Shown here: piece by piece, positions 11,558 to 22,083 of the stretch | Numbering within the stretch: position 1 is the first letter of the stretch | Layout: every line of letters starts with the position of its first letter | Origin: Theobroma cacao | Taxonomy: Eukaryota > Streptophyta > Magnoliopsida > Malvales > Malvaceae | DNA length: 64,000 nucleotides | Direction: 5' to 3' | Assembly: GCF_000208745.1 (NCBI RefSeq) | Contig: NC_030856.1 | Coordinates: forward strand, 5,045,376 to 5,109,375 | Position numbers and translations under genes: made by a program | Notes under the pieces: model-generated | Told to the model about the DNA's origin: nothing | Database searches by the model: none | Seen by the model: the letters and a program-made list of their open reading frames with translations, nothing else

Positions 11558-13052
11558 TCAAATTTTCTTGCTTCTTTTTTCTTTGGATGATTACTTGATG
11601 CTTGAGAGTTGAACATGAAACCAAGATTTTCTTGGTTGCCTTTATTACATGTAAATGTTTTGTACTAAACCTGAAGTTCCTTCTCTTTTAACAAGCTCCC
11701 ACTGTTTTTGTCTAATTTTATCAAAGATGAGTCTCTCCTATTATATTAAATTATTTGTTTTTATCATTTAATTTGTTAATACAATTAAAAATTGAGTAAC
11801 CATCTTAGCATCTTTTACTTACTACACACTTTAACGTCAAAAATATATATGATAAATTAAATATTTTAATTTAATAATAAATATATATGTTCCCTGAATC
11901 AAATTCATGTCTCCTTTCCAAAAAAAATTATACTAATAAAAATGTAATATTTAAACCATGATGGTTCACGAATAATATAAAATCCATATTACATATCACT
12001 CTGTAATAATTTAAAGTCAAGAAATTAAATATTAAAATGAGACTTCCACCTCATTGTATATCTTGTCTTGAATCTAATAATCCTTCTCTATAAAAATGCT
12101 TTTTTTTTTTTGAAAGACAGAATAAAGTTCATTTCAGTCAAGATATATAAAAGACTACCACAGAATTAAGGTAGTGAGGCAGCTCCTTACTGCCTTTCTA
12201 TATTATTGTGTATTAGCAAAATCCTCAATAAACAAATTTCTATTTTGTCAAAAACTCCGTAAATATATATAATTTTAAAATAATTAAACGTAATCTATTC
12301 TCAATATTTTATTTTTTAAAATATACAAAATCATGTGTATCTGACACTTTTAACTAAATATGAATATAAATTTCTATCGTTTAAATATAAAAAAATTTAC
12401 TAAAGTTTGAGCATACTTTTGTCCAATACTAATAGACATATAAAACATAAAATTTTCATTACCATTATGCTTGAAAAAATTTCTAAACTATTTTTAAAAA
12501 ATTCAAAAAAAAAAAATTCAATTCTTTATTATGTTCAATCAAGTCCATTACTCTTATTTTGAGTGAAATAGGGCTTTTATAACTAATTGTTAATCAAATA
12601 TCATTGATTAAAATATTCATTTATCATTTTATACTCACGTAACGTTAACATAATGCTGACATGGGTCACTATATCATATTAATATAATCATTATTTATTA
12701 TAACATATCAATATGGACGTTAACATTATGTTGTATAAATTTCGAATGACAAATTATATATATTTTGACTAACAATAATAAATTAACAATTAAGTATAAT
12801 AGTTTATTTGATTCAAATAAAATATAAGAGTTTGATTTAACTTAATAAAATAATAAGAATATATTTAAAATTTTTTAGGTATTATAATTATTTCATCTTA
12901 ATGTTTCTTACCATCGAAGTTAACTCCAAGCACTTAAATTTAAAAATAAAAATAAAAAAAAAAAAGATCTTTGGTAAATCGTTATAAGGAGCCTTAGTTG
13001 TATCCAAAAACCGAATTCTATTTACTACAAGAACTAGGAGAAGTAACACTTA
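11558..13052. other. Inter-paralogue region, tandem duplicate flanks
   Basis: It holds no gene. The first part (to about 12,232) is the 3' flank of gene 1 and is copied at 18,188-18,962. The part from about 12,190 is the second copy of the gene 1 upstream region: AAGCACTTAAATT and GTAACCAAAAACC-like words recur. The centre is AT-rich filler. Confidence 0.6.
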
Positions 13053-13053
13053 C

Positions 13054-13115
<62 letters not shown>
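13053..13115 (+). repeat. (TA)n microsatellite at the TATA-box position
   Basis: An almost pure TA run ends in TATATAAATGGGAAACATAACTC, exactly where gene 1 has a short TATATAAA. The second version at 13,463-13,517 has a slightly different TA pattern, as expected for slippage or sequencing error in this run. Confidence 0.85.
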
Positions 13116-13180
13116 AATGGGAAACATAACTCAGATTTCACAGTGAAAACCAGTAGATCGAAAAACAGAACAACAAAGCC

Positions 13181-13357
13181 ATGTCTCCTGATTTACTAGA
13201 AACATTAGTAGCGTATCTTGTTTTCACCCTTAATGGCATGGGATTCGCCTCCTTTTTGTTCAGCGTCATCTTTCAATGCTGGGGTTTTTTCTTTAACAGA
13301 AACCAAAACCAGCAGGGTGATGTTGAATCATCAGCTGGTGATATCGAATTAGGTGAA
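13181..13357 (+). CDS. Partial 5' copy of RING-H2 gene 2 ending at an N (probable assembly artefact)
   Basis: The 59 codons from ATG to GDIELGE are the same as codons 1-59 of the complete gene at 13,580, and the frame stops at the single N at 13,358. After the N the sequence restarts from the poly-A/GATCTTTGGTAAATCG point, which already occurs near 12,955-12,967. The simplest reading is two contigs that overlap by about 400 bp and were joined without merging, so the gene is counted twice. A genuine partial duplication is possible but needs an unlikely coincidence with the N. Confidence 0.75.
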
Positions 13358-13358
13358 N
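13358..13358. other. Assembly gap mark (single N)
   Basis: One N is flanked by direct duplicates: 12,955-13,357 on the left, 13,359 to about 13,757 on the right. This is typical of an unmerged overlap. Confidence 0.85.
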
Positions 13359-13462
13359 AAAAAAAAAAAAGATCTTTGGTAAATCGTTATAAGGAGCCTT
13401 AGTTGTATCCAAAAACCGAATTCTATTTACTACAAGAACTAGGAGAAGTAACACTTACATAT

Positions 13463-13517
13463 ACTATATATATATATATAATATATATATATATATTATA
13501 TATATAATATATATAAA
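13463..13517 (+). repeat. (TA)n microsatellite upstream of RING-H2 gene 2
   Basis: An imperfect TA run ends in ATATATAAATGGAAACATAACTC, 60 bp upstream of the ATG at 13,580, where the TATA box is expected. It corresponds to 13,053-13,115. Confidence 0.8.
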
Positions 13518-13579
13518 TGGAAACATAACTCAGATTTCACAGTGAAAACCAGTAGATCGAAAAACAGAACAACAAAGCC

Positions 13580-14008
13580 ATGTCTCCTGATTTACTAGAA
13601 ACATTAGTAGCGTATCTTGTTTTCACCCTTAATGGCATGGGATTCGCCTCCTTTTTGTTCAGCGTCATCTTTCAATGCTGGGGTTTTTTCTTTAACAGAA
13701 ACCAAAACCAGCAGGGTGATGTTGAATCATCAGCTGGTGATATCGAATTAGGTGAAACTAGTAATCCTCCTCCTCCTCGGGTTCATGTTCTTCCAGCTAT
13801 ATCCGAAACCTGGTTACCGGATATTCCAGGAGCCAAGCCGCTGACCATGTATGCTGCTTCTGATGAATGTGCTATATGCCTGGAAGATTTCAAGGAGAAA
13901 GAGGTTTGCTGGGTTCTTGTCAAGTGTGACCATGTTTTCCATAAGCCTTGCGCAGAAGAATGGTTGAAGAGAAGCTTTTGGTGCCCCCTTTGTCGAACCA
14001 ATGCATAA
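13580..14008 (+). CDS. RING-H2 finger protein, tandem paralogue (gene 2 of cluster)
   Basis: The 142-residue protein is closely related to gene 1: the same N-terminal membrane span (9-34), a shorter proline run (PPPP), and an identical finger apart from one segment (RSFWCPLC in place of RSLSCPLC). Ligands are Cys97, Cys100, Cys116, His118, His121, Cys124, Cys135 and Cys138, all present. The C-terminus is six residues shorter because CCT changed so that the frame meets TAA directly after NA; the old continuation (ATCATTAATGTGTG) is still readable downstream. It probably encodes a functional E3 ligase. The duplication includes the promoter, where the TATA region became a TA microsatellite. Confidence 0.88.
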   Translation: MSPDLLETLVAYLVFTLNGMGFASFLFSVIFQCWGFFFNRNQNQQGDVESSAGDIELGETSNPPPPRVHVLPAISETWLPDIPGAKPLTMYAASDECAICLEDFKEKEVCWVLVKCDHVFHKPCAEEWLKRSFWCPLCRTNA

Positions 14009-14582
14009 TATATCATTAATGTGTGATCAAATTTTCTTGGTTCCTTTTTCCTTGTATGATTAGTTGATCCTTGAGAGTTGAACACGAAAGCAACATTGTA
14101 GTAATCCTCAAGTTTCTAAATTTTATCAAGATTCTTGTTATTCTCTTTTCTCTCTTATTATATTAGATTAGCTGCTTTTATCGTTTAATTTCTTTTACTT
14201 ACTACACACTTTAACATCAAAATAGATTGATAAATTATTAAAAATTTAATTCAATAGTAAATACATGTGTTTTTTTCTTTATAGAATCGGACTTGAATCT
14301 CCTTTCAAAAGAAGAAACTATTAATAAGAATATAATATTATTGAAATTTCCTAAAACGGAAACTTAAGAATTTGCCCAACTAGCCAATGGAAAGACAAAT
14401 CTGTTTGACAACTACTGTTTCAAGAAAGGTTATTGGTGAAAACTAAGGGTATATTTGCTTGGCAATATCTTAATAAACAACCTTGCCAACCCGAGCTGAG
14501 AACGAGAACCTTTAAATGGTTGGAATTTGGATTGAAGCAGTTGCTTTATTCTATTGATTACTATTGTATTGTATTCTAATAA
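14009..14582. other. 3' flank of gene 2 and spacer
   Basis: The first 100-200 bp match the 3' flank of gene 1 (ATTTTCTTG, TTGAGAGTTGAACA). The rest is AT-rich. Nothing coding is recognised. Confidence 0.5.
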
Positions 14583-14633
14583 GGATCAAAAACGAATACA
14601 CCACCTTCACCTTGTGATAATGAAAAGCTCAAC

Positions 14634-15209
14634 TTGCCACCAATCGTACGTTCATTGTTGGCTCAAAACCTTGCCCTCGGATCTCCTTCAACAATTTCTA
14701 ACAATGTTACTTTCAATCTTGATGACTTTCCAACTTCGATCTTCGTTTGCATCATCGGGTTGATGCTCTTCTACCTCTTCTATCAAATTCTTGACAGATT
14801 TCTCAACTGCCTCCCAAATGAAAGGTACGACCGAGATATCGAATTACAAGACATAGCTAATCACCGGTCTGCAGCCAATTCTCATTGGTCTCGTGAAGTT
14901 ACCGTGCACAACAGTCTATGGTTGTTGGAAACATTGAATGGATTCATGACATTGTTAGCAGAGAGACAAGGGCTAAGCCCGGAGGACTCGGAGAAAAGTC
15001 TGCCCCTTGTACATTACAAAAGCCTAGGAAAAACATTAGATGAATGTGTCATCTGCTTGGAGGACTTGGAAGATGATGAACCATGCCGAGTTTTTCCAGT
15101 GTGCAAACATGTTTTCCATTTCGATTGCATAGATAACTGGTTGAGAAATCACACAACTTGCCCGGTCTGTCGGAATTGTATATTAGATGTATCATGTATG
15201 ACAATGTAA
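14634..15209 (+). CDS. RING-H2 finger protein with unclear start (gene 3 of cluster)
   Basis: The frame is open from 14,583 to the stop at 15,207-15,209 but has no ATG before 14,763; the entry begins at a TTG (14,634), which is not a normal plant start. Numbered from there, a membrane span is at 34-55 (FVCIIGLMLFYLFYQIL) and the RING-H2 finger has Cys138, Cys141, Cys157, His159, His162, Cys165, Cys176 and Cys179. The first in-frame ATG (14,763, residue 44) would give 148 residues and cut through the membrane span. A different-frame ATG at 14,620 lies just upstream (14 bases before 14,634), so a small indel may have disconnected the true start; an upstream exon is another possibility. The finger (CVICLEDLEDDEPCRVFPVC) is intact and closer to gene 4 than to genes 1 and 2. 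Confidence 0.72.
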   Translation: MPPIVRSLLAQNLALGSPSTISNNVTFNLDDFPTSIFVCIIGLMLFYLFYQILDRFLNCLPNERYDRDIELQDIANHRSAANSHWSREVTVHNSLWLLETLNGFMTLLAERQGLSPEDSEKSLPLVHYKSLGKTLDECVICLEDLEDDEPCRVFPVCKHVFHFDCIDNWLRNHTTCPVCRNCILDVSCMTM

Positions 15210-15787
15210 ATAAATGTTCACCAAACTTCTATAGTTTCAAAATTGCAGAATCTCATCAGGTCAGTTCCTTTCTTTTACATGTTAAGAGCATAGAGCAGGG
15301 GGCGGTTTTCAATTGAAATTTACATTGATTAATATTTTCTAAGCTAAGAAAAACAAATACTGTCAGTACTTGATTGTATTCTTTCATCTATTTTTCACTA
15401 TGTCAATACAAATACCAGAACTCAAAAAACCTGATTCCAGGGCTGTAAGCTCTACCAGCAACCATTAATGGGTAAAGAATTTGGTTTCACAGCTCCTCGT
15501 TCTGAATTATGGATGAAAATGATTTGGCAGAGCCTAAAAAAACCTCCCAGAAGAGCTGGTGTAAGTTTCTCAAATCAAAGGGGACAGTTTGGAACCAAAT
15601 TCTCTAAAATTAGAACACGAACCAATCCTTCATTTTCCTTTTCACCATATTTACAAGTTTGTTTTTACTAATGTAATTAACTGTAAGGTTTTGTTATAGG
15701 TAGTTTGTAATAAAGAATTTAAATCAGGAAATTACATTGTAGGGTCATCAAAGTCCTAGTCATGCAAAAATCCGATCTTCAAGAACC
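15210..15787. other. Spacer between RING genes 3 and 4
   Basis: The sequence is AT-rich. A 67-codon open frame at 15,468-15,671 has no recognisable similarity and is probably chance. Confidence 0.5.
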
Positions 15788-16324
15788 ATGGTTACCCTAA
15801 GCTTTGCGATCCATTCTTTAGATTACCCTCTTATTGTTTCTTTGATTACTGCCATTGGCATTGTCTTTCTCTTGTTATCCTGCCTGATTGGAGTCTGCAT
15901 CATTGCAACATCGTTCATCATCCTCATCATCTACATTATTTGTGAATGCCTTAGCTGGCCTATATTCGGGAAGTTCATTTCCGATCTGCTGAGAAGAGCA
16001 ATTCATCGAGTTCGGGTAGTGACTTACCAAGCAATAATCCCAAACTATTTGCAACAATCGGGGATGACAGAAGGGTTTCCGCAGAGTACAGACGACAGAG
16101 TCATGTTAAGGCAGCAGACCTTTGAGAAACTGTTACGGCCAATGATTTATGGGGTTGGTTCACATCCGTTGAAATCCAGAGACTGCGCCATATGCTTGGA
16201 TGATTATGTGGTTGGTGAAGTGTGTAGAGTTTTTCCAGCGTGCAAACACACGTTTCATTTGAGTTGCATTGATCACTGGCTCGAAAATCATCGAACGTGC
16301 CCGGTTTGCAGACAATGTATTTAA
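15788..16324 (+). CDS. RING-H2 finger protein, membrane-anchored (gene 4 of cluster)
   Basis: The single-exon, 178-residue protein has a long hydrophobic N-terminus (about 12-53, long enough for two spans or a hairpin), a 75-residue linker, and a C-terminal RING-H2 finger with Cys133, Cys136, Cys152, His154, His157, Cys160, Cys171 and Cys174, ending three residues after the finger's last CRQC motif. It shares the pattern CRVFPxCKHxFHxxCIDxWL with gene 3. The start ATG has a favourable context (ACCATGG). It is a probable membrane E3 ubiquitin ligase; the substrate is unknown. Confidence 0.88.
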   Translation: MVTLSFAIHSLDYPLIVSLITAIGIVFLLLSCLIGVCIIATSFIILIIYIICECLSWPIFGKFISDLLRRAIHRVRVVTYQAIIPNYLQQSGMTEGFPQSTDDRVMLRQQTFEKLLRPMIYGVGSHPLKSRDCAICLDDYVVGEVCRVFPACKHTFHLSCIDHWLENHRTCPVCRQCI

Positions 16325-17756
16325 GATGCATGCTCTTTGCATGTAATGATCAGCTTTAAAAGCCATAGATCAGTTTAAAATCAAGGTTGGATCTAATCAC
16401 ATCCATGCGATAATTTTATTTGACAGCTAATTTAACGTGATTAATGGTACTGATTAATTTGGTGTATATGTTCATGTTCCTCCGCTTGATTTTATAAAAA
16501 AGTGGATAGGGAATTTCAGAAAAAAAAATTGCTACCTATCTGCTGGTGGATAGGAGTAATATGGGACACAACCTGTCATTGGATCAGGAGCTAGCATGCC
16601 CTCCTCTTTCTCTTCAGTGAAGATGGAAGCAGAGAGCAATGGGCCACCAAATGCAGCGGTATATAAACCTAAACCATAAACATTAATTTAGCCGATGTGG
16701 GATGTATGGTACTTAGAGGGCGTCTCAATATTTACTGCAATTGCAAAACGTTTTCACTCAAGATTAGTTTGTTTTTATATAAAATATTTTTTCACAAAAC
16801 ATGTTCATGACTGATGCTTATTTGAAATAATGAAAATTTATTTTAATTGTAAAAACATTTTATGGGTGATCAATAGATAAAATAACTATTGTTCACGGAA
16901 ATTATCTTGCGCCTTTGAGAGATATAAGATATTTTTTAGAGAATTAAAACAAAACTCTTATATTAAATTTAAGAATATAAATTTGATGAATATTAATTTT
17001 AAACTTAAAATATTAAAAAATTAAAAATATATTACTATTTAGCTTAAAATTTTTTTAACATAAAATATTAATATTTAAATTATTCAATACTATTAAAATT
17101 AAATTTTTTTTTTAATTTTAACCATTCAATGCAATTAATTTTTTTATTTATGAAGTGAATAAATCTTACTAATATTATAATAAAAATATTTCAATGATTA
17201 TCGTTTGATGAATACATACAAGTATTTACAAGATTCATAAATTTCAAAAGCCAAAAGTTTGAAAATTATCACAAGACACTTAGATTTTTAGGGTTCTAAT
17301 TTCAATGAACTAACTTTGAGCCATTGATTCTCTTAACACAAAAAGTCCCTAATCAAGCTATTGACAACAATTTAAAGAGCACATTCCATACTATAAAAAC
17401 CCCAAAGAAACGACTCAAAACATTACTTCGATAGTTAAAACTATTAAAAATTGGTTTCCAATCAACTTAAAAAATTCATATATTCGTAATTACTCAACTA
17501 AATAAGGTGTTACAAAGACTATTAGAAAGATCTTTTCGAGACCTTTCCATTAGTACCTATCATACTGTCAAAAAATCACCGAAACAGTACTAGATTTGAA
17601 CGAAAATTGAAAAAACACAAAATAACTTAAGACTTTTATACCAAAACTATAAAAATATAAAAATCTCATTCTTTGAAACCTAATCATACCTTGATCAACA
17701 CTTCTTTGAATGTATTTCCCCTTTCTTCTTCTCCTTCTAATTGTTTTCTCCTTAAC
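16325..17756. other. Gene-free AT-rich region
   Basis: After the 3' flank of gene 4, 16,500-16,740 is less AT-rich (contains CATTGGATCAGGAGCTAGC and GGTATATAAACC) but shows no open frame I can assign. From 16,740 on it is AT-rich non-coding DNA. Confidence 0.5.
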
Positions 17757-18187
17757 ATGATGATATAAAACTAACATTAACTCCTTCTACCTTTCTTTTA
17801 AACTTACTGATATAAAACTAACATTAACTTCTCTAACTACTTCACTACTTTTCTTTTAAATGTGATAATATAAAATTGATATTAACTTCCTCTGACCGCT
17901 TTGATAATGTAAAACTGATATTAACTTTCTCCTGCTTTGATAATGTAAAAATGCTACTTTTCCTTTAAACGTGATAATGTAAAACTTATATTAACTTACT
18001 TTGATTTTTTTTTACGTAATAATATAAAATTGACATTAATTAAAATAAAACTATTCTATTTGCTTAAAAGTCCTTTCTTATTTTCTCTCTCTGTTAATAA
18101 ACCTCTACATCATAACTGTAATTATAAAAAAAAATAAAACGATATTTTACTCATTTCTTTTTACAAAAACTATAACTTAATAAATAT
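17757..18187. repeat. AT-rich minisatellite (units of about 45-60 bp)
   Basis: About six degenerate units share the word ATAATGTAAAACTGATATTAAC (variants TGATATAAAACTAACATTAA, ATAATATAAAATTGATATTA), separated by T/C-rich spacers such as CTTTTCTTTTAAA. The last part (17,947-18,187) is repeated at 18,964-19,209. Confidence 0.75.
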
Positions 18188-18962
18188 AAGCCTTGCGCAG
18201 AAGAATGGTTGAAGAGAAGCCTTTCATGCCCCCTTTGTCGCACCAATGCAAACTCTATCGTTAATGTGTAATAAAAGTTTCTTGCTTCTTTTTTCTTTGG
18301 ACGATTAGTTGATCCTTGAGAGTTGAACATGAAACCAAAATTTTCTTGGTTGCCTTTATTACATGTAAATGTTTTGTAGTGAACCTGAAGTTTCTTCTGT
18401 TATAATCAGCTCCCAATGTTTTTGTCTAATTTTATCAAAGACGAGTCTCTCCTATTATATTAAATTATTTGTTTGTACCATTTAATTTGTTAATGCAATT
18501 AAAAATTGAGTAACCTTCTTATCGTCTTTTACTTACTGCACACTTTGACGTCAAAAATATACATGATAAATTAAATATTTAATTTAATGATAAATACATA
18601 TGTTCCTTGAATCAAATTCATGTCTCCTTTCCCAAAAACATTATATTAATTAGAATATAATATTTATCATAATTTTGTAAAAATTTAGAACATGATGATT
18701 CACGAATAATGTAAAATCCATTTTACATATCACTCTGTAATAATTTAAAGTAAAGAAATTAAATATTAAATTATGAGACTTCCACCTTATTGTATATCTT
18801 GTCTTGAATCTAGTAATCCTTCCGTATCAAAATGTTTTTTCTTTTTTGTTGAAAGGCAGAATAAAGTTCATTTCACTCAAGATTTACAAAAGACTACCAC
18901 ATAAGGTAGTGAGGCAGCTCCTTATTGCCTTTCTGTATAATTGTTTATTAGCAAAATCCTCG
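18188..18962 (+). pseudogene. 3' fragment of RING-H2 gene 1 with its 3' flank
   Basis: The fragment begins inside the RING codons (KPCAEEWLKRSLSCPLC, then RTNANSIVNV and TAA) and continues for about 700 bp with the 3' flank of gene 1 (copied from about 11,476-12,232), with scattered substitutions. The N-terminal two thirds are absent, so it cannot encode a finger. It sits between two copies of the minisatellite tail, and its right end coincides with the N at 18,963. Confidence 0.88.
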
Positions 18963-18963
18963 N
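18963..18963. other. Assembly gap mark (single N)
   Basis: To the right, 18,964-19,209 repeats 17,947-18,187 with a few differences. Because the two versions are not identical, this may be a join between two haplotypes or a true duplication rather than a simple unmerged overlap. Confidence 0.75.
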
Positions 18964-19209
18964 GAAAAAATGCTACTTTTCTTTTAGACGTGATAATGTA
19001 AAACTTATTTTAACTTACTTTGATTTTTTTTTTTTACGTAATAATATAAAATTGACATTAATTAAAATAAAACTATTCTATTTGCTTAAAAGTCCTTTCT
19101 TATTTTCTCTCTTTGTTAATAAACCTCTACATCATAACTGTAATTGTAAAAAAAATAAAACGATATTTTACTTATTTCTTTTTATAAAAACTATAACTTA
19201 ATAAATATA
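18964..19209. repeat. Second copy of the minisatellite tail
   Basis: It matches 17,947-18,187 (for example ACGTGATAATGTAAAACTTA and AATTAAAATAAAACTATTC) with a handful of substitutions. Confidence 0.85.
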
Positions 19210-19535
19210 AATATTTTTATGACATAATTAAGTATAATATTTTTTTGTGAGGGTATTACATTTTTCCCGCTAAGTGTAACAGCCGTATGGCTCTCTTTGA
19301 TGTGGGAGTTACATTTGTTTATCGCCGTGACACCTTGCCTTGCTAACCTTTCTTCTGTAGCTATGGAAAGAGATCATGGAAATTAAACTTCTTTAATTGG
19401 GGCTTTAAATTATTAATCAAGAATCTCATAAATAATTCTTTTCCTCTTAATATTTCATTTTAATGATTGCTTTGAGAGACCTCTTGGATTTCTTTTGGGT
19501 TAGAAAATTCAACAAAATGCACCCAGGATGTTCTT

Positions 19536-19890
19536 AGCATGGACCATGTAAATTCCATATTGTAGAGATATGCTCCTAGTGAGTAAAGTCATAAGTCTCA
19601 TATTGAAGAGAAGCTCTTAATGAGGAGTTAAAGGAAGATGTCGTAGTCGTAAATGAGGGTCATGAATCCTGCATCAGCTATGTACTAGAATGATACTAGA
19701 CTTATAGAAGTTCATACCACTTTTAATCTGTGAAATGTCTTTTATGGGATAAAACAGTGAGGTCAATGCAAGGGTTAATGTGAACTGTGATAGTTAATGA
19801 TAACGGTTCTAGTGTGGACAAAGTTATAAGTCTCACATCGAAGAGTAGTTAAGATGAACAATACCTCAAAAGAGTTGATATAGACCATTT
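19536..19890 (+). mobile_element. Degenerate TRIM LTR remnant
   Basis: The segment has the ordered landmarks of the TRIM LTR found intact at 31,135: GGACCATGTAAATTCC, GAGATATGCTCCTAGTGAG, TGAAGAGAAGCTC, ATGAATCCTGCATCAGCTATG, TACTAGAATGATACTAGAC, and AAAACAGTGAGG. It is too diverged for its termini to be fixed, and no TSD is visible. Confidence 0.65.
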
Positions 19891-22083
19891 TTTACGTAAA
19901 TTGTCAAAACCCTAACCCAGTTCACCCCTTGTCAACTCATGGGCAGAGCTGACACACTTCTCTTTAAAAAAAAAAGAATAAATTCATTTCCAAAATCCTA
20001 CATAACAAACTCTTTATCAATAAAACTGTTTCATGATTTAATTCATAAATTGAATAATAAAAACATGTTACAAACAATTAATTACACCAAACATAAATAA
20101 GTAAATAAATTACATCAAATATAAATAAAGTTTCAATCTTTAACACAAACTACAATCCCATCAACATAAGTATATAGCAAAATAAATAGAAACTTAAAGA
20201 CTCATTTATATCCTTTCCAATTCTCATCTCAAGCAAAACATTAGAATCTTATTTGGATAGCAATAATGTTTCAAGGTATGAATCATTATCATTTAATATT
20301 CATTGCCATAAAAGAAACAAAAAAAGATAATGAGTTTTAATCTTAATTAAAATTATTAATTTGACAAGCAAAGATTAAAGATATTAAAATATATAAAATA
20401 AGCAGTACCATCGATAGCTAAATTATTAATTTTATATAACTAAATATATAAAAATATTAAATTAACAAAAATTATAAATTTATTTTTTTCTTTCAGCCCA
20501 TAAGGCTAACCCATCCCAATTAGAGATGACCCACTGATCAAATGGACTAGCTCATCTAAACCCAATTTTAATATAGATATAAATTTTCATACCTCAACCC
20601 ATTCTATTTTTAATAAAAAATAAACCGACCCAATAAATTAGGCCTATTTTGATAGATCTAACCCTGACATAGGGCACCAAGCCTAAGTTTATCAATTACA
20701 ATTTTCCTTAGATGGACACCCCTAGTCCTTAATATCCTATCTTTTCTTCATTCTTTTGGTATTAATAATCATGTTTCAAACTTGATCTTCATCGTTATCG
20801 GTTGATTCCTAATGATCTTGCTTTCCACCTGCTTATTTTTCATTAGTAAAATTTGCACATATGAAATAATATTTCCACTTGTTTCAACCATTGGAAGCAT
20901 TACATAGCCCTACAATTGTGACCAGAGGAACTGCCGGACGGCACAGCTGGAGCCAGTACCATTACAACCACAAGTGCTATATAAATAAATTCCATAATGG
21001 ATCTGATAACTGTTCCATTTGCTCAAATGATTCCAAGGTGATTTAGTAATCTTATAATGTGCTAGTTTAATTGCTAAAAATCTTATATCATAGAACGTTG
21101 ACCCAAAGTTATAGAAACATCATAAAGCAGGGGCAATGGAACCCAAAACCCATATTTCTAAGAGTGATTGGAAATTCACCTATTTGAGTAATCCAACCAA
21201 TATAGTCAAGGCCTGATTATTATGGTTCCTCAGGCCCCTGTTCCTCCATTTCTTTCTGCTGCAGCAGTTTCTACTAGAGACTTAGGGTATGCTTTAGATC
21301 CAAATTAATATTAGTCAACTCGATTCTCTTCAGTTTTGTTCAATGGATTCCATAAGGGCAGCTAGATGTCTTATCTTGCACCCTTTAGTAGAATGCAGAT
21401 TACATAAACAAAGAATGCCCTGAACATTTTCAGGATTTTTCTGATTACAGGTTTATTGGACCTAATTCTTCTATTTGAATATAAGAACTTTTAGGCTTAG
21501 TTTTAAATGTTGGAGAATCCTGCATTGTTGAGAACCAAAAGAAACATTAAACCCAAAATCTGGACTTAAAAAGGACACATGCTCATACTCAGATCAGCTC
21601 TGTTTGCTCAGAAAGGAAGCAAAAGCAAAGGGCCTTCAGCTTCAAGCCATTAACGAATAGTGAAGCATCCTTAAGATCAAAGTGAAGGCTTCTCAAAGAT
21701 AACAAGGACTGACATTTACCAAAAAAATTCTTGTGACATAAATAAATGACTTTGAGTTGCAGGCTATCCCAGAGCAGAGTGGGATGACCAGAGAAATGAA
21801 GAAACTGTTTAAGTTGGCATGAACTAGACTCTAGAAACCTATGCCAGCATAGCACAATCAAGATTTTTGCTAAATTTATCTTTGAATAAGCAGATAATGC
21901 TATTCTATTTATTTCTTTTGAACTTATTTGCATAACCAAAGGCCAGATTGTGAAGCAGATATAGATTACACTGCTAAGCTTGATTGTTCTAATAGGCCCC
22001 AAACATCAAAACAAAAAGAACCAAGTTCATAATTTTAAGCAAAACAAAGTAAAATAGTGAAAGCATAGCACTTTAACGGTTAA
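19891..22083. other. Gene-free region
   Basis: AT-rich DNA. Minus-strand frames near 20,900-21,000 and 21,589-22,002 are open for a while but show no recognisable domain. The latter lies directly 3' of the small acidic-protein gene and is probably its downstream flank. Confidence 0.5.

Noticed and set aside
21589..22002. 137-codon minus-strand open frame
   Set aside because: No recognisable motif and irregular composition; it lies directly 3' of the acidic-protein gene and is more likely its downstream flank.
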